DNA from: an uncultured Flavobacteriaceae bacterium
Lineage (GTDB): Bacteria; Bacteroidota; Bacteroidia; Flavobacteriales; Flavobacteriaceae
Assembly: GCA_947501625.1 (NCBI GenBank)
Contig: CANMWN010000002.1
Coordinates: 248,001-312,000 of the forward strand
Length of the DNA: 64,000 nt
Direction: 5' to 3'
Shown here: piece after piece, positions 55,709-63,658 of the stretch
Layout: every line of letters starts with the position of its first letter
How positions within the stretch are numbered: the first letter of the stretch is position 1
Translations under genes and position numbers: made by a program
Notes under the pieces: generated by a model
Told to the model about the DNA's origin: nothing
Databases searched by the model: none
Seen by the model: only the letters and a program-made list of their open reading frames with translations

Positions 55709-56548
55709 ATGAAGTTTTCACAAAAGATTGGTAAAACTCCTATTCGGGAAATAATTCAAATTGAATCAATAGATTCAAGATTAGAAAATCGTTTATGGAA
55801 CTTAATACTATCTGTTTTTAATAATTTAAGTGATTATAGTTCAAGTTATTCAGCTTCACATAAAGTAAATACGTGTATATATATTTGGTCAGAATTTTTT
55901 AATAATAAAATTGATGAGATACCTACTATAGGTATACACAATAAAATTTCTCCATCTAGAGTTTTAGATTATATAAAAAAATGGTACGTAAATTCTGAAT
56001 GGTATGAGAAATATGATTTGGTTGAGTTTTTCATAACAATTGGATATTCAGATGATTTTGTTAAAAAATGCAATGAAGTTTTGCAAATTGAAATGTCTGC
56101 TTTTAGAATTGTAAATGATAAAATAGCTCAGTTTACTTCAGAAGAAGAAATAAATGAAATTGAACAAGCAACTGTCAATACATCTAAATGGACTTCAGTT
56201 AATACACATTTAAATTCTGCGCTTGCATATCTTTCAAATAGGGAAAATCCAGATTATAGAAACTCAATTAAAGAGTCTATTTCTTCAATAGAGTCTTTTT
56301 GTGCAATTATTACTGGGAATAAACAATCTACACTTGGAAGTGCTTTAAATGAAATTGAAAAGAATTACAAATTACATGGTGCATTAAAAAATGCATTTTC
56401 ATCTTTGTACGGATATACAAGTGATTCAGGCGGAATAAGACATAAATTACTTGAAGATGATATTGAAGTGAAATTTGAAGATGCTAAGTTTATGTTAGTT
56501 TCTTGTTCAGCATTTATTAACTACTTAAAAGTTAAAACTTCTAATTAG
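55709..56548 (+). CDS. AbiJ N-terminal-domain-like protein (putative abortive infection / HEPN-type)
   Basis: 279 aa. The first 100 residues (RLWNLILSVFNNLSD, YIKKWYVNSEWYEKYDLVEFFI) resemble the AbiJ-NTD4 group, and the C-terminal half has a helical HEPN-like look: SIESFCAIITGNKQSTLGSALNEIE, then SSLYGYTSDSGGIRHKLLED. The Arg-His pair is adjacent (IRH) rather than spaced as in a canonical HEPN RNase motif. It lies 17 bp after the S9 peptidase gene and overlaps the MFS gene tail to tail by eight bases. A defence role is inference; no partner gene is present. Confidence 0.6.
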   Translation: MKFSQKIGKTPIREIIQIESIDSRLENRLWNLILSVFNNLSDYSSSYSASHKVNTCIYIWSEFFNNKIDEIPTIGIHNKISPSRVLDYIKKWYVNSEWYEKYDLVEFFITIGYSDDFVKKCNEVLQIEMSAFRIVNDKIAQFTSEEEINEIEQATVNTSKWTSVNTHLNSALAYLSNRENPDYRNSIKESISSIESFCAIITGNKQSTLGSALNEIEKNYKLHGALKNAFSSLYGYTSDSGGIRHKLLEDDIEVKFEDAKFMLVSCSAFINYLKVKTSN

Positions 56549-57743
56549 TTTTTTTACTAATCATTGCAGTTAATAAAATAGAAAGCACTCCACAAACCAA
56601 AAACCCAACAAATAAGGGTAGTGCAGTAGTGTCCACAAAACTTCCAATATAGGTTGCAATAGGCACAGCCATAATTGTAGAGAAGAATCCATTTATTGCC
56701 GCACCAATACCTGCAATATGACCAATTGGTTGCATCGCTAACGAACGTGTATTACCAAAAATAAAACCTAAAGAGAAAAACTGTAATCCAAAGAAAATCA
56801 ATAAGAAAACGACACTAGGATTTTCTTTTCCGTAAAAGAGGAAAATATAAATTAGAGAAATTAAGGTGAATGCAATTAATGAAATAGTCACCAATTGCAG
56901 CATTCCATATTTTAGCACCAATGTTCCGTTTAAAAAAGTGGCAAAACCAACAGAAATGGCTAGTCCAGCAAAAATGTATGGAAATTGTTCTGACAAGCCA
57001 TATTGTTCTCTAAATATCCCTTCTGAAGCGCTCAAATACACCATAAAAGAACCTGTAATAAAACCAGAAACTAAGGTAAATATAATGGCTTGCTTGTGTT
57101 TTATGAACTCTTTTGTTCCATCAACAAATAAAGATAGCTTGAACTTCTTTTTATTTTTTTCAATCAACGTTTCTGGTTGTCGTTTCCAAAGCCAAAGCAT
57201 CACAAAACCACCAAAAAATAGTTGGCTATAAAAAATGGCTTTCCAGCCATAATTGTCCAATATCACTTTCCCAAGTGCAGGAGCAACCACAGGAACGAGA
57301 ATAAAAATCACAACAATAAATGACATAATTCTAGCCATATAATCACCACTAAAAGTATCTCGAACCATTGCAATGCTTATGGTTCTTGGAGCAGACAAAC
57401 CAATTCCTTGTAATATTCTACCAAAGACCATCATTTCTAAACTCGTTGCTGCAACACATATAAAACTTGCAATCACAAAGAGTATAAAGCCAAAATAAAC
57501 CATGGGTTTCCGTCCAAAACTATCAGAAAGTGGTCCGAAAATAAGTTGTCCAAAGCCTAAACCCAAGAAAATCATAGTAATCAATAATTGATTATCTGTA
57601 GATTGTTGAATACCAACCGAAAATCCTATTTGTTCTAGTGCTGGAAGTAACGCATCAATAGACAAAGCAACTAAAGACATCAATGATGCCATCAAAGCAA
57701 TAAATTCTAATTGTGATTTCTTTTCAATAGTTTTTTTACTCAT
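56541..57743 (-). CDS. Bcr/CflA-type multidrug MFS exporter
   Basis: 400 aa, about 12 membrane helices. Motif A FGPLSDSFGRKP between helices 2 and 3, and ILQGIGLSAPRTISIAMVRD in helices 4-5, mark the DHA1 Bcr/CflA subfamily of drug and metabolite exporters. Substrate cannot be given. Its 3' end overlaps the AbiJ-like gene. An interspersed palindromic repeat lies just upstream of its start at 57758. Confidence 0.92.
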   Translation of the reverse strand: MSKKTIEKKSQLEFIALMASLMSLVALSIDALLPALEQIGFSVGIQQSTDNQLLITMIFLGLGFGQLIFGPLSDSFGRKPMVYFGFILFVIASFICVAATSLEMMVFGRILQGIGLSAPRTISIAMVRDTFSGDYMARIMSFIVVIFILVPVVAPALGKVILDNYGWKAIFYSQLFFGGFVMLWLWKRQPETLIEKNKKKFKLSLFVDGTKEFIKHKQAIIFTLVSGFITGSFMVYLSASEGIFREQYGLSEQFPYIFAGLAISVGFATFLNGTLVLKYGMLQLVTISLIAFTLISLIYIFLFYGKENPSVVFLLIFFGLQFFSLGFIFGNTRSLAMQPIGHIAGIGAAINGFFSTIMAVPIATYIGSFVDTTALPLFVGFLVCGVLSILLTAMISKKTN

Positions 57744-57757
57744 CTATTAATTTTTTT

Positions 57758-57779
57758 GTCATTCCTGCGAAGGCAGGAA
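57758..57779. repeat. Interspersed palindromic repeat, copy 1
   Basis: The element GTCATTCCTGC-gaa-GGCAGGAA folds as a short hairpin. Copies at 58926-58994 (a head-to-head pair) and 60561-60582 share the core. All lie in gaps between genes. Confidence 0.75.
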
Positions 57780-57793
57780 GGTACTTTTTTATA

Positions 57794-58393
57794 TTACTTG
57801 CGAATTTTCTTTAATAGATTTTCTTTCACAGTATCAAACCATTCGTCTTTTAAAATGCTTAAAATGATACTATCACGTCTTCCATCAACAGCTTTACAGT
57901 TACTACGCAAAACTCCTTCAACTGTACAACCAATGCTTTTCATGGCAGCAATACTACGTTGGTTATTATTATCGGCACGAAATTCAACTCTTTCTACACC
58001 AAGTGTTTCAAAAGCAAACGTTAACATTAAGTATTTACAATTTTTATTTAATCCAGTACCTTGAAAATCTTTTCCGTACCAAGTATATCCTAACTGTACT
58101 GTATTATGTGTTGGCTGATAATCATAAAAACGTGTAGTTCCTGCATATAAGTTTGTTCGCTTGTCAAAAACGATGAAAGGGTAGGACTTTTGCTCTTTTT
58201 TACTTTTGAATGCTACATCCAAATAGTTTTTCAAGTTTTTTAAACCATTGGCTGGTAAAAGGGAATACGTCCATAAATCTGGTTCTTCTAAAGAAAATTT
58301 TGATAAAATATCCAAATCACTTTCACTCAAAGGTCGCAATTGAGCAACATCGTTTTCTAAGATATAGTTGGTATTGAAATCTAGTTTTTTCAT
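57794..58393 (-). CDS. GNAT acetyltransferase, RimJ/RimL-like
   Basis: 199 aa. Typical RimJ/RimL layout: TNYILENDVAQLRPLSESD N-terminus, QLGYTWYGKDFQGTGLNKN with the acetyl-CoA loop, and ERVEFRADNNNQRSIAAMKS plus GCTVEGVLRS as the terminal strand/helix. These acetylate N-termini of ribosomal proteins or other amines; here the target is unknown. It lies three bases downstream of the YCII lipoprotein gene and is probably co-transcribed with it. Confidence 0.88.
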   Translation of the reverse strand: MKKLDFNTNYILENDVAQLRPLSESDLDILSKFSLEEPDLWTYSLLPANGLKNLKNYLDVAFKSKKEQKSYPFIVFDKRTNLYAGTTRFYDYQPTHNTVQLGYTWYGKDFQGTGLNKNCKYLMLTFAFETLGVERVEFRADNNNQRSIAAMKSIGCTVEGVLRSNCKAVDGRRDSIILSILKDEWFDTVKENLLKKIRK

Positions 58394-58396
58394 TTA

Positions 58397-58891
58397 TCAA
58401 ATCAAAATTTTAGCCACTTTGCTATGCAAGTCATTCATTCCCATTAACGCTGCTGAACCATACCATTCTTTTAATTCCATTACTAGACTTCCTGCTTGTA
58501 TTGCTGGATCAGAATTGGTCAATGCTTCTGCTTCTTCTAAAGAGGTGACATCAAAAATATACAAACCTCTCAAGTCTCCATCGCCAAAGAAAGGTCCAGC
58601 CATTACTAGTTTTCCTTCTTCTGCCAATTTATTTATATTATCCATATGTGCTTTCTGTAATTCGGCTGCTTTTTTCTTATCTTCAGTACGATTTGGTCCT
58701 CGTTTCAAAAAAGCGATTACATATTTTTTCATTCCATATTGGTCTGCTCCATATTTTTGAGCAAGTATAGAATCATAAGTAGATTCTTTAGTAGCTTCTT
58801 CTTTAGTCACTTTGAGAGTTTCTTTTTTACATGAAGCAAAAAAAAGTATTGATATTGTAAATAAAACACTTAAATAATAGTTAGTTTTCAT
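58397..58891 (-). CDS. YCII-related lipoprotein
   Basis: 164 aa. Lipobox FASC (Cys20). After a linker, residues about 50-140 form a YCII-like ferredoxin-fold: YVIAFLKRGPNR, AELQKAHMDNINKLAEEGKLVMAGPF and LRGLYIFDVTSLEEAEAL. YCII domains are proposed small-ligand enzymes; this is an envelope-anchored version. It is followed after three bases by the GNAT gene. Confidence 0.85.
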   Translation of the reverse strand: MKTNYYLSVLFTISILFFASCKKETLKVTKEEATKESTYDSILAQKYGADQYGMKKYVIAFLKRGPNRTEDKKKAAELQKAHMDNINKLAEEGKLVMAGPFFGDGDLRGLYIFDVTSLEEAEALTNSDPAIQAGSLVMELKEWYGSAALMGMNDLHSKVAKILI

Positions 58892-58925
58892 AATAGTATA
58901 TTTTTAATTCATTTTTATTAAAATT

Positions 58926-58994
58926 TGTCATTCCTGCGGAGGCAGGAATCTAAACTCAACTTATTTATGGATTCCTGCCTTCGCAGGAATGACA
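58926..58994. repeat. Interspersed palindromic repeat, head-to-head pair (copies 2 and 3)
   Basis: The 25-base unit at 58926-58950 is the reverse complement of 58970-58994 with one mismatch, each unit itself being a small hairpin. The whole 69 bases can form a long stem and lies between the BtuF-like gene's stop and the YCII gene's start, so it may also end or stabilise the btuF-like transcript. Confidence 0.8.
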
Positions 58995-59032
58995 TTTCGT
59001 TTTAAGAATTATCAATCTAATAAGTTTTGTTA

Positions 59033-60169
59033 CTATTTCATTTTCTCAAAGAAAGTCAATTCGTAATTTGTCAGCAAACTCGGATGAGCGATCTTAATAA
59101 TATCTTTTAAAACTAAATCTGGTCGTGTAGGAGCCAACTCGTAATAAATTACGCCTCCTGTTTCTCCTTTTTTATTGGCAAAAGTGTATAATTCATCGTT
59201 TTTGAAAGCGTCAAACTGTTTGTAATGCTCACTTGCTTGCGTTAATTGTTCTTTGGTGCTAAAATATCCTGGAGCAATCCATAAGTTTGCATTTTGAGCC
59301 TTGTCTAATACACTTTCATAGCTCAGTTGTAAACTTCCTTTACCTTTACTATCACTCCATAAATAATAAGTATTGGCGTCTTTTAAGAATTTGGCAACAA
59401 AACTTTCTCCTGCTGGTAAATTCCATATGTCTTTGAACATAGCACCTGATAAAATAGTTGGTTTATTTTTTGACTTCTTAGCGATTAATTTTGCTTCTTT
59501 ATATTGCCTTTGAATATTGTTGAATATTGAATCTGCTTTCTGCTCTTTGTTAAATAATACTCCAAAGAATTTAATCCATTCAACTCTTCCTAAAGGTGTT
59601 TCTTCTAACCAATCTCCATTGTATATGACTGGAATTCCACTTTTTTCAATAGTTGCTAAAGATTTGTTTGTTCCACTTACAGAAAAACCAACAACAACAT
59701 TAGGTTCAATATCAATTAAAACTTCGGTGTTTAAACTAGCATCCATTCCTAATTCTCTGACACTTCCATTATCAATTAACTCTCTAGTTTTTTCTGATGA
59801 AACGTATTTGGTATTAGGGAAGCCTATTAAAGCGTTTTCCACTCCCAATAATTCCAGCATTGGAATATGAGTTGTGCTTGTTACTACAATTTTGTTGATT
59901 GGAGTTTCTATAATTTTATCAGTTTCTGAAAATTGTGAACGGTTAGTTTCATCAGTAACTAATATATATTCATATTTAGTTTTAGCATCCTTATATGGTG
60001 ACTTTATTATTAATTTATTGTAATCGTTAAATTTTTGTATTTCAAATCCTTGCGCTAATTTAATTGAAGTGTTCGTAGTGTTTTTTAAAGTTGCTTTTGA
60101 AACCTCTTTTTTACAAGAAACAAAAAGAAAAACAACAAGAATAAAAACAGAATTTAAAGTGTATTTCAT
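59033..60169 (-). CDS. btuF: BtuF-like ABC transporter substrate-binding lipoprotein
   Basis: 378 aa. Lipobox FVSC (Cys19). A periplasmic-binding-protein type III fold with VTSTTHIPMLELLGVENALIGF and TEVLIDIEPNVVVGFSVSG, as in cobalamin and iron-siderophore binding proteins, and a long connecting helix. The divergent neighbour is a TonB receptor under a B12 riboswitch, which favours cobalamin as ligand; the sequence alone would equally allow a siderophore. The matching permease and ATPase are not in the window. Confidence 0.85.
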   Translation of the reverse strand: MKYTLNSVFILVVFLFVSCKKEVSKATLKNTTNTSIKLAQGFEIQKFNDYNKLIIKSPYKDAKTKYEYILVTDETNRSQFSETDKIIETPINKIVVTSTTHIPMLELLGVENALIGFPNTKYVSSEKTRELIDNGSVRELGMDASLNTEVLIDIEPNVVVGFSVSGTNKSLATIEKSGIPVIYNGDWLEETPLGRVEWIKFFGVLFNKEQKADSIFNNIQRQYKEAKLIAKKSKNKPTILSGAMFKDIWNLPAGESFVAKFLKDANTYYLWSDSKGKGSLQLSYESVLDKAQNANLWIAPGYFSTKEQLTQASEHYKQFDAFKNDELYTFANKKGETGGVIYYELAPTRPDLVLKDIIKIAHPSLLTNYELTFFEKMK

Positions 60170-60239
60170 TATGTATTAAATTAAGTTTCGAAGGTATTAA
60201 AAAACTTGTCATTATTTAGATTGTCAAAGAGAATATTTA

Positions 60240-60247
60240 TACTTTTG
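60240..60247 (+). promoter_or_regulatory. -7 box for the riboswitch-btuB transcript
   Basis: TACTTTTG matches TAnnTTTG, directly before the first base of the folded leader. Confidence 0.5.
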
Positions 60248-60253
60248 CGGCGA

Positions 60254-60450
60254 TTATGGTTTTCAAATCTATAAATTCTTAGATGCGAAATTAATAGGGA
60301 ATTTGGTGAAAGACCAAAACTGTACCCGCAACTGTAAACTAAGTCACTATGTGATGGTTACTGTTACATCTTATACCACTGTTCAATTGAATGGGAAGGT
60401 AAACAGTAATACGTAAGTCAGGAGACCTGCCGTAACCATTGAGTAACAAA
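60254..60450 (+). promoter_or_regulatory. Cobalamin (B12) riboswitch
   Basis: Conserved elements in order: ATAGGGAATTTGGTGAAAG (J6/3-P3 region), ACTGTACCCGCAACTGTAA, and the B12-box-like GTCAGGAGACCTGCC near 60417-60431. An outer helix pairs ATGGTTAC (around 60355) with GTAACCAT (60432-60439). After it, GGGAA ... TTCCC near 60454-60493 is a plausible expression platform. It controls the TonB receptor gene; in this class, adenosylcobalamin binding normally lowers expression. Confidence 0.9.
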
Positions 60451-60560
60451 CTTTCGGGAAGAAAGGTTTGGTATAGAAAGATTCTATTCCCAAATTTTTA
60501 CCTGATTTATATCGCAGGGCGATAGCCGCTAAAAAGAGCATTGTGGTGTCTCCCTTAATT

Positions 60561-60582
60561 GTCATTTCTGCCAAGGCAGGAA
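60561..60582. repeat. Interspersed palindromic repeat, diverged copy 4
   Basis: GTCATTTCTGC-caa-GGCAGGAA, a variant of the element at 57758 and 58926, sits between the riboswitch and the TonB receptor ATG and so is transcribed as part of the leader. Confidence 0.65.
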
Positions 60583-60597
60583 ACTAAATCATTAAAA

Positions 60598-62541
60598 ATG
60601 AAAAAATCAATTATTAAATTAAGTGCTTTAGCACTAGTTTTTTGTGCAAACACTGTTTTTGCGCAAGAAGAACAAAAAGAAAAAGTCGAGCAATTGGACG
60701 AAGTAGTCTTGTCCGATTCGAGATTTGAATTGAAAAAAGAGAACTCTGGAAAAGTTATTTACAAGATAACAGCAAAAGACATTAAAGAAAATGCTGGTAA
60801 AACAGTTGTTGACCTATTAGACAACATTGCTGGTGTCGAAATTAATGGTAACAATAATGCTGATGGAAGCAACTTAGGACTTTATTTTAGAGGTGGACGA
60901 AATAGACAAGTTGCAGTTATGATTGATGGCGTATTGGTTAGTGATCCAACAGGTATTGCATCAACATACAATCTAAATTTATTGAACGTAGATCAAATAG
61001 AATCTATCGAGATATTAAAGGGTTCTTCAAGTACTTTATACGGTTCTGGTGCTGCTACTGGAGTAATTAATATCAAATTGAAGAAATCCTCAAAATCACC
61101 AATAAACTTTAATTATACAGCAAGTATAGGAACAAATAATACACAAAGAAATAGTAAAACTAATTTTGATGAATTGAATCAAAATATTGGTGTTAGAGGA
61201 ACTTTAAACAAGTTTAACTATACTGCAAACTATACGATTTCAAAATCAGATGGGATGTCGGCAGCAAATGATAAAAATGAAACAACTCCTTTTGAAGACG
61301 ATTCATTCTTAGGAAATAATGGAATGTTGAAATTGGGATATGAAATCAATGACAAAGTCAATGTTGAATTATTCGGAAACTATAATAAGTATGAATATGA
61401 TTATGATGGCGGAGCATATTCAGATTCAGATATTAATAATGGATATGAAGAAGAATTAAGATTTGGTTTAAAATCAAACTTTAAATACAACAAAGGTGAA
61501 TTGGTTGCTATTGTTTCTAAAAGTGATTTAGAAAGAGGGTTTGATAGTTTTAATGGTTGGACACTTGCAACTGATAGTTATTTATATAAAGGAAACAGTT
61601 TATCGGCTGAGTTGATTAACAAATATGATATTTCTGAAAAGGTGCATGTTATTGTAGGTGCTAACTATCAAGATTTTGACAATCAAACGAATACTCCATT
61701 TGGAAATATTGATGAAGACTTAGCAAACTACACAATATTTGATCCATATGTTAGCGCTATTTACAAAGGTGCTAATGGTTTTAATATGAATGCTGGAGTT
61801 CGTTTAAACAACCATAGTGAATATGGAAATCATGTAGTGTATCACGCTAATCCATCATATAATGTGATTACTAAAGAAGACACCAAAATAAAAGTCTTAG
61901 GTTCTTATTCTACTGCATTTATTGCTCCAAGTACGTATCAATTATTTTCTGATTTTGGAAACTTAGATTTAAATCCTGAAGAAAATACTACTATTGAGTT
62001 TGGTATTGATGGATCTTATAAAGATTGGTTAACTGCTTCAAGTGTTTTCTTTTATAGAGAAGAAGACAGTAAAATTATTTTCGTAACTGATCCAACTACT
62101 TTTGCAAGTCAATATGAAAATGCAGTCGGCACCTCATACATAAGAGGAGTAGAAACTGCAGTGAATATTATACCAACTGATAAAGTAAATTTGAATTTAA
62201 CACATACATTGACTAACAAAGGAGATGATTTAAACTATATTCCTAAAAATAAATTTACTGCAAGAATTTCAACAACTTTAGTAAAGAACATGAATATTGC
62301 AGTTGGTTATAAAAATGTTGGCGAACGTACTTATTTTGATCAATATGGTTCTTTTGGAACTGCAGGAGAAGATGTAGTTTTAGATGCTTATAATTTGATT
62401 GATTTAAGTGCAAACTACACTTGTAACAATGTAACATTCTTTGCTTTGTTGGACAATGCTTTTAATGAAGACTATGAAGATGTTCTAGGTTTTTCTACAA
62501 GAGGTAGAAATGTGAAATTAGGATTAAGACTTAATTTCTAA
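60598..62541 (+). CDS. btuB: TonB-dependent receptor, BtuB-like
   Basis: 647 aa from ATG 60598 (a longer frame begins at a TTG inside the repeat). A signal peptide (about 1-20) precedes a plug domain (about 28-165: LDEVVLSDSRFE as TonB box region, FRGGRNRQVAVMIDGVLV, IEILKGSSSTLYGSGAATGVIN) and a 22-strand barrel ending GRNVKLGLRLNF. The B12 riboswitch in its leader identifies the substrate class as cobalamin or a corrinoid. Confidence 0.94.
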   Translation: MKKSIIKLSALALVFCANTVFAQEEQKEKVEQLDEVVLSDSRFELKKENSGKVIYKITAKDIKENAGKTVVDLLDNIAGVEINGNNNADGSNLGLYFRGGRNRQVAVMIDGVLVSDPTGIASTYNLNLLNVDQIESIEILKGSSSTLYGSGAATGVINIKLKKSSKSPINFNYTASIGTNNTQRNSKTNFDELNQNIGVRGTLNKFNYTANYTISKSDGMSAANDKNETTPFEDDSFLGNNGMLKLGYEINDKVNVELFGNYNKYEYDYDGGAYSDSDINNGYEEELRFGLKSNFKYNKGELVAIVSKSDLERGFDSFNGWTLATDSYLYKGNSLSAELINKYDISEKVHVIVGANYQDFDNQTNTPFGNIDEDLANYTIFDPYVSAIYKGANGFNMNAGVRLNNHSEYGNHVVYHANPSYNVITKEDTKIKVLGSYSTAFIAPSTYQLFSDFGNLDLNPEENTTIEFGIDGSYKDWLTASSVFFYREEDSKIIFVTDPTTFASQYENAVGTSYIRGVETAVNIIPTDKVNLNLTHTLTNKGDDLNYIPKNKFTARISTTLVKNMNIAVGYKNVGERTYFDQYGSFGTAGEDVVLDAYNLIDLSANYTCNNVTFFALLDNAFNEDYEDVLGFSTRGRNVKLGLRLNF

Positions 62542-62561
62542 ATGAAAGAAATACTATATAA

Positions 62562-62592
62562 AAAAAAGCCTCAAACAATTTGAGGCTTTTTT
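62562..62592. terminator. Bidirectional intrinsic terminator
   Basis: GCCTCAAA-CAA-TTTGAGGC with A6 before and T6 after, between btuB (+) and the convergent DUF7935 gene (-). Confidence 0.92.
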
Positions 62593-62595
62593 ATG

Positions 62596-63114
62596 TTAAA
62601 ACAATTCTTTTACTTCTTCTTTAATAAAAGTCAGTCCAGTTGTTGAAGGTGGATTTCCTTCAACCATACGTTTTAAAATTCCTTCTCGTAGTTGTTGTGC
62701 TGTAGTGATACTCGAATCTTCAGCAGTTTTTTTAACTATATGTGTTGTTGCATTTTTTGAAGTAACTAAAACACTCCAACATTCTTCGCTTATATAAATT
62801 TGCTGCGATAAATTATGTTCAAATTCTTGTTCAACACTCTGTACCAACTTTTGAACATACAATTCTTTATTATCATCAGTAGGAGTAACTCTAACCAATA
62901 ACTTTGAAGGATTGATGCGCTCCATAAACAAAGTCATACGCTCATATGCTTGCAAGCGCATATTCAACAACTGTTTTTTGTCCTCTCGCAACAGTTTAAA
63001 GTTTTCTCTATTTTGCTCTTTTCTAAACTGGTAAGAAAAGAAGTAATAAGCTACTAAACCTGTTACGATTGATGGAATTGTATAACTTAGTATTTCTATA
63101 ATTTGTTCTTTCAT
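62596..63114 (-). CDS. DUF7935-like membrane-anchored protein
   Basis: 172 aa. One N-terminal membrane helix (about 8-28, IPSIVTGLVAYYFF), followed by a charged coiled-coil-forming segment (RKEQNRENFKLLREDKKQLL) and a helical domain with AYERMTLFMERINPSKLLVRV. The layout fits a small Bacteroidota family of unknown function that I recall as DUF7935. Its ATG overlaps the stop of the upstream lipoprotein gene by one base, so the two are coupled. Confidence 0.65.
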   Translation of the reverse strand: MKEQIIEILSYTIPSIVTGLVAYYFFSYQFRKEQNRENFKLLREDKKQLLNMRLQAYERMTLFMERINPSKLLVRVTPTDDNKELYVQKLVQSVEQEFEHNLSQQIYISEECWSVLVTSKNATTHIVKKTAEDSSITTAQQLREGILKRMVEGNPPSTTGLTFIKEEVKELF

Positions 63115-63635
63115 TATTCATTAATTTTTTTAAATCTAACTGCAGCACAATCATCTGGATCGCCAACTCTAATATATATTACAGCATTTTGATTTTTTTG
63201 GTATATTTTCCATGATGTTGACGTAAAATTATTTATATTATTTTTAGTAGAGTCTAATAGAAAAGTTACATCCAATTCTGCCTTTAATTCATTACTAAAT
63301 TTGGATTTCCACTTTCCACTAATATTAATCTTTTTTCCTTCAGAATAATGCAGTGTATTAAAGTCTATCGTACCTTTTGGTATATTTATTAATTGAAAAG
63401 TTCCATCAGTATTTATTTGCATTTGAGCACTATGGGAATTTTTATAGCCTTGAGTGTTATTTAACGTCCATTCATCAAGTTTATAGGTTCCAATTAAAAA
63501 GTCAGGTTTAGGGTTATTGTTAAGATAATTTAATCCAGAATCAGAAAAACATGGAACTAAAGTACAACTTGAATATGTTGATAATATTAGCATTATTATC
63601 AAATAGCAACTTATTTTGGGTGAATTATTTTTCAT
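63114..63635 (-). CDS. Hypothetical lipoprotein
   Basis: 173 aa. Probable lipobox STYSSC (Cys24) after a hydrophobic signal. The mature part looks like a lipocalin-style beta domain: FLIGTYKLDEWTLN, MQINTDGTFQLINIP and ISGKWKSKFSNEL, the pattern of small Bacteroidota lipocalin-like proteins. It overlaps the DUF7935 gene by one base and lies 23 bp after the aminotransferase gene on the same strand. Function unknown. Confidence 0.65.
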   Translation of the reverse strand: MKNNSPKISCYLIIMLILSTYSSCTLVPCFSDSGLNYLNNNPKPDFLIGTYKLDEWTLNNTQGYKNSHSAQMQINTDGTFQLINIPKGTIDFNTLHYSEGKKINISGKWKSKFSNELKAELDVTFLLDSTKNNINNFTSTSWKIYQKNQNAVIYIRVGDPDDCAAVRFKKINE

Positions 63636-63658
63636 TTATTTCTCTATAAATTTAAAAT

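Noticed and set aside
60383-60574. 63-codon minus-strand frame opposite the B12 riboswitch
   Set aside because: It is antisense to a well-supported RNA element and has no recognisable protein character.
57758-60582. Repeats considered as a CRISPR array
   Set aside because: Copies are 22-25 bases, palindromic, in mixed orientation and hundreds to thousands of bases apart with whole genes between; no cas gene is present.
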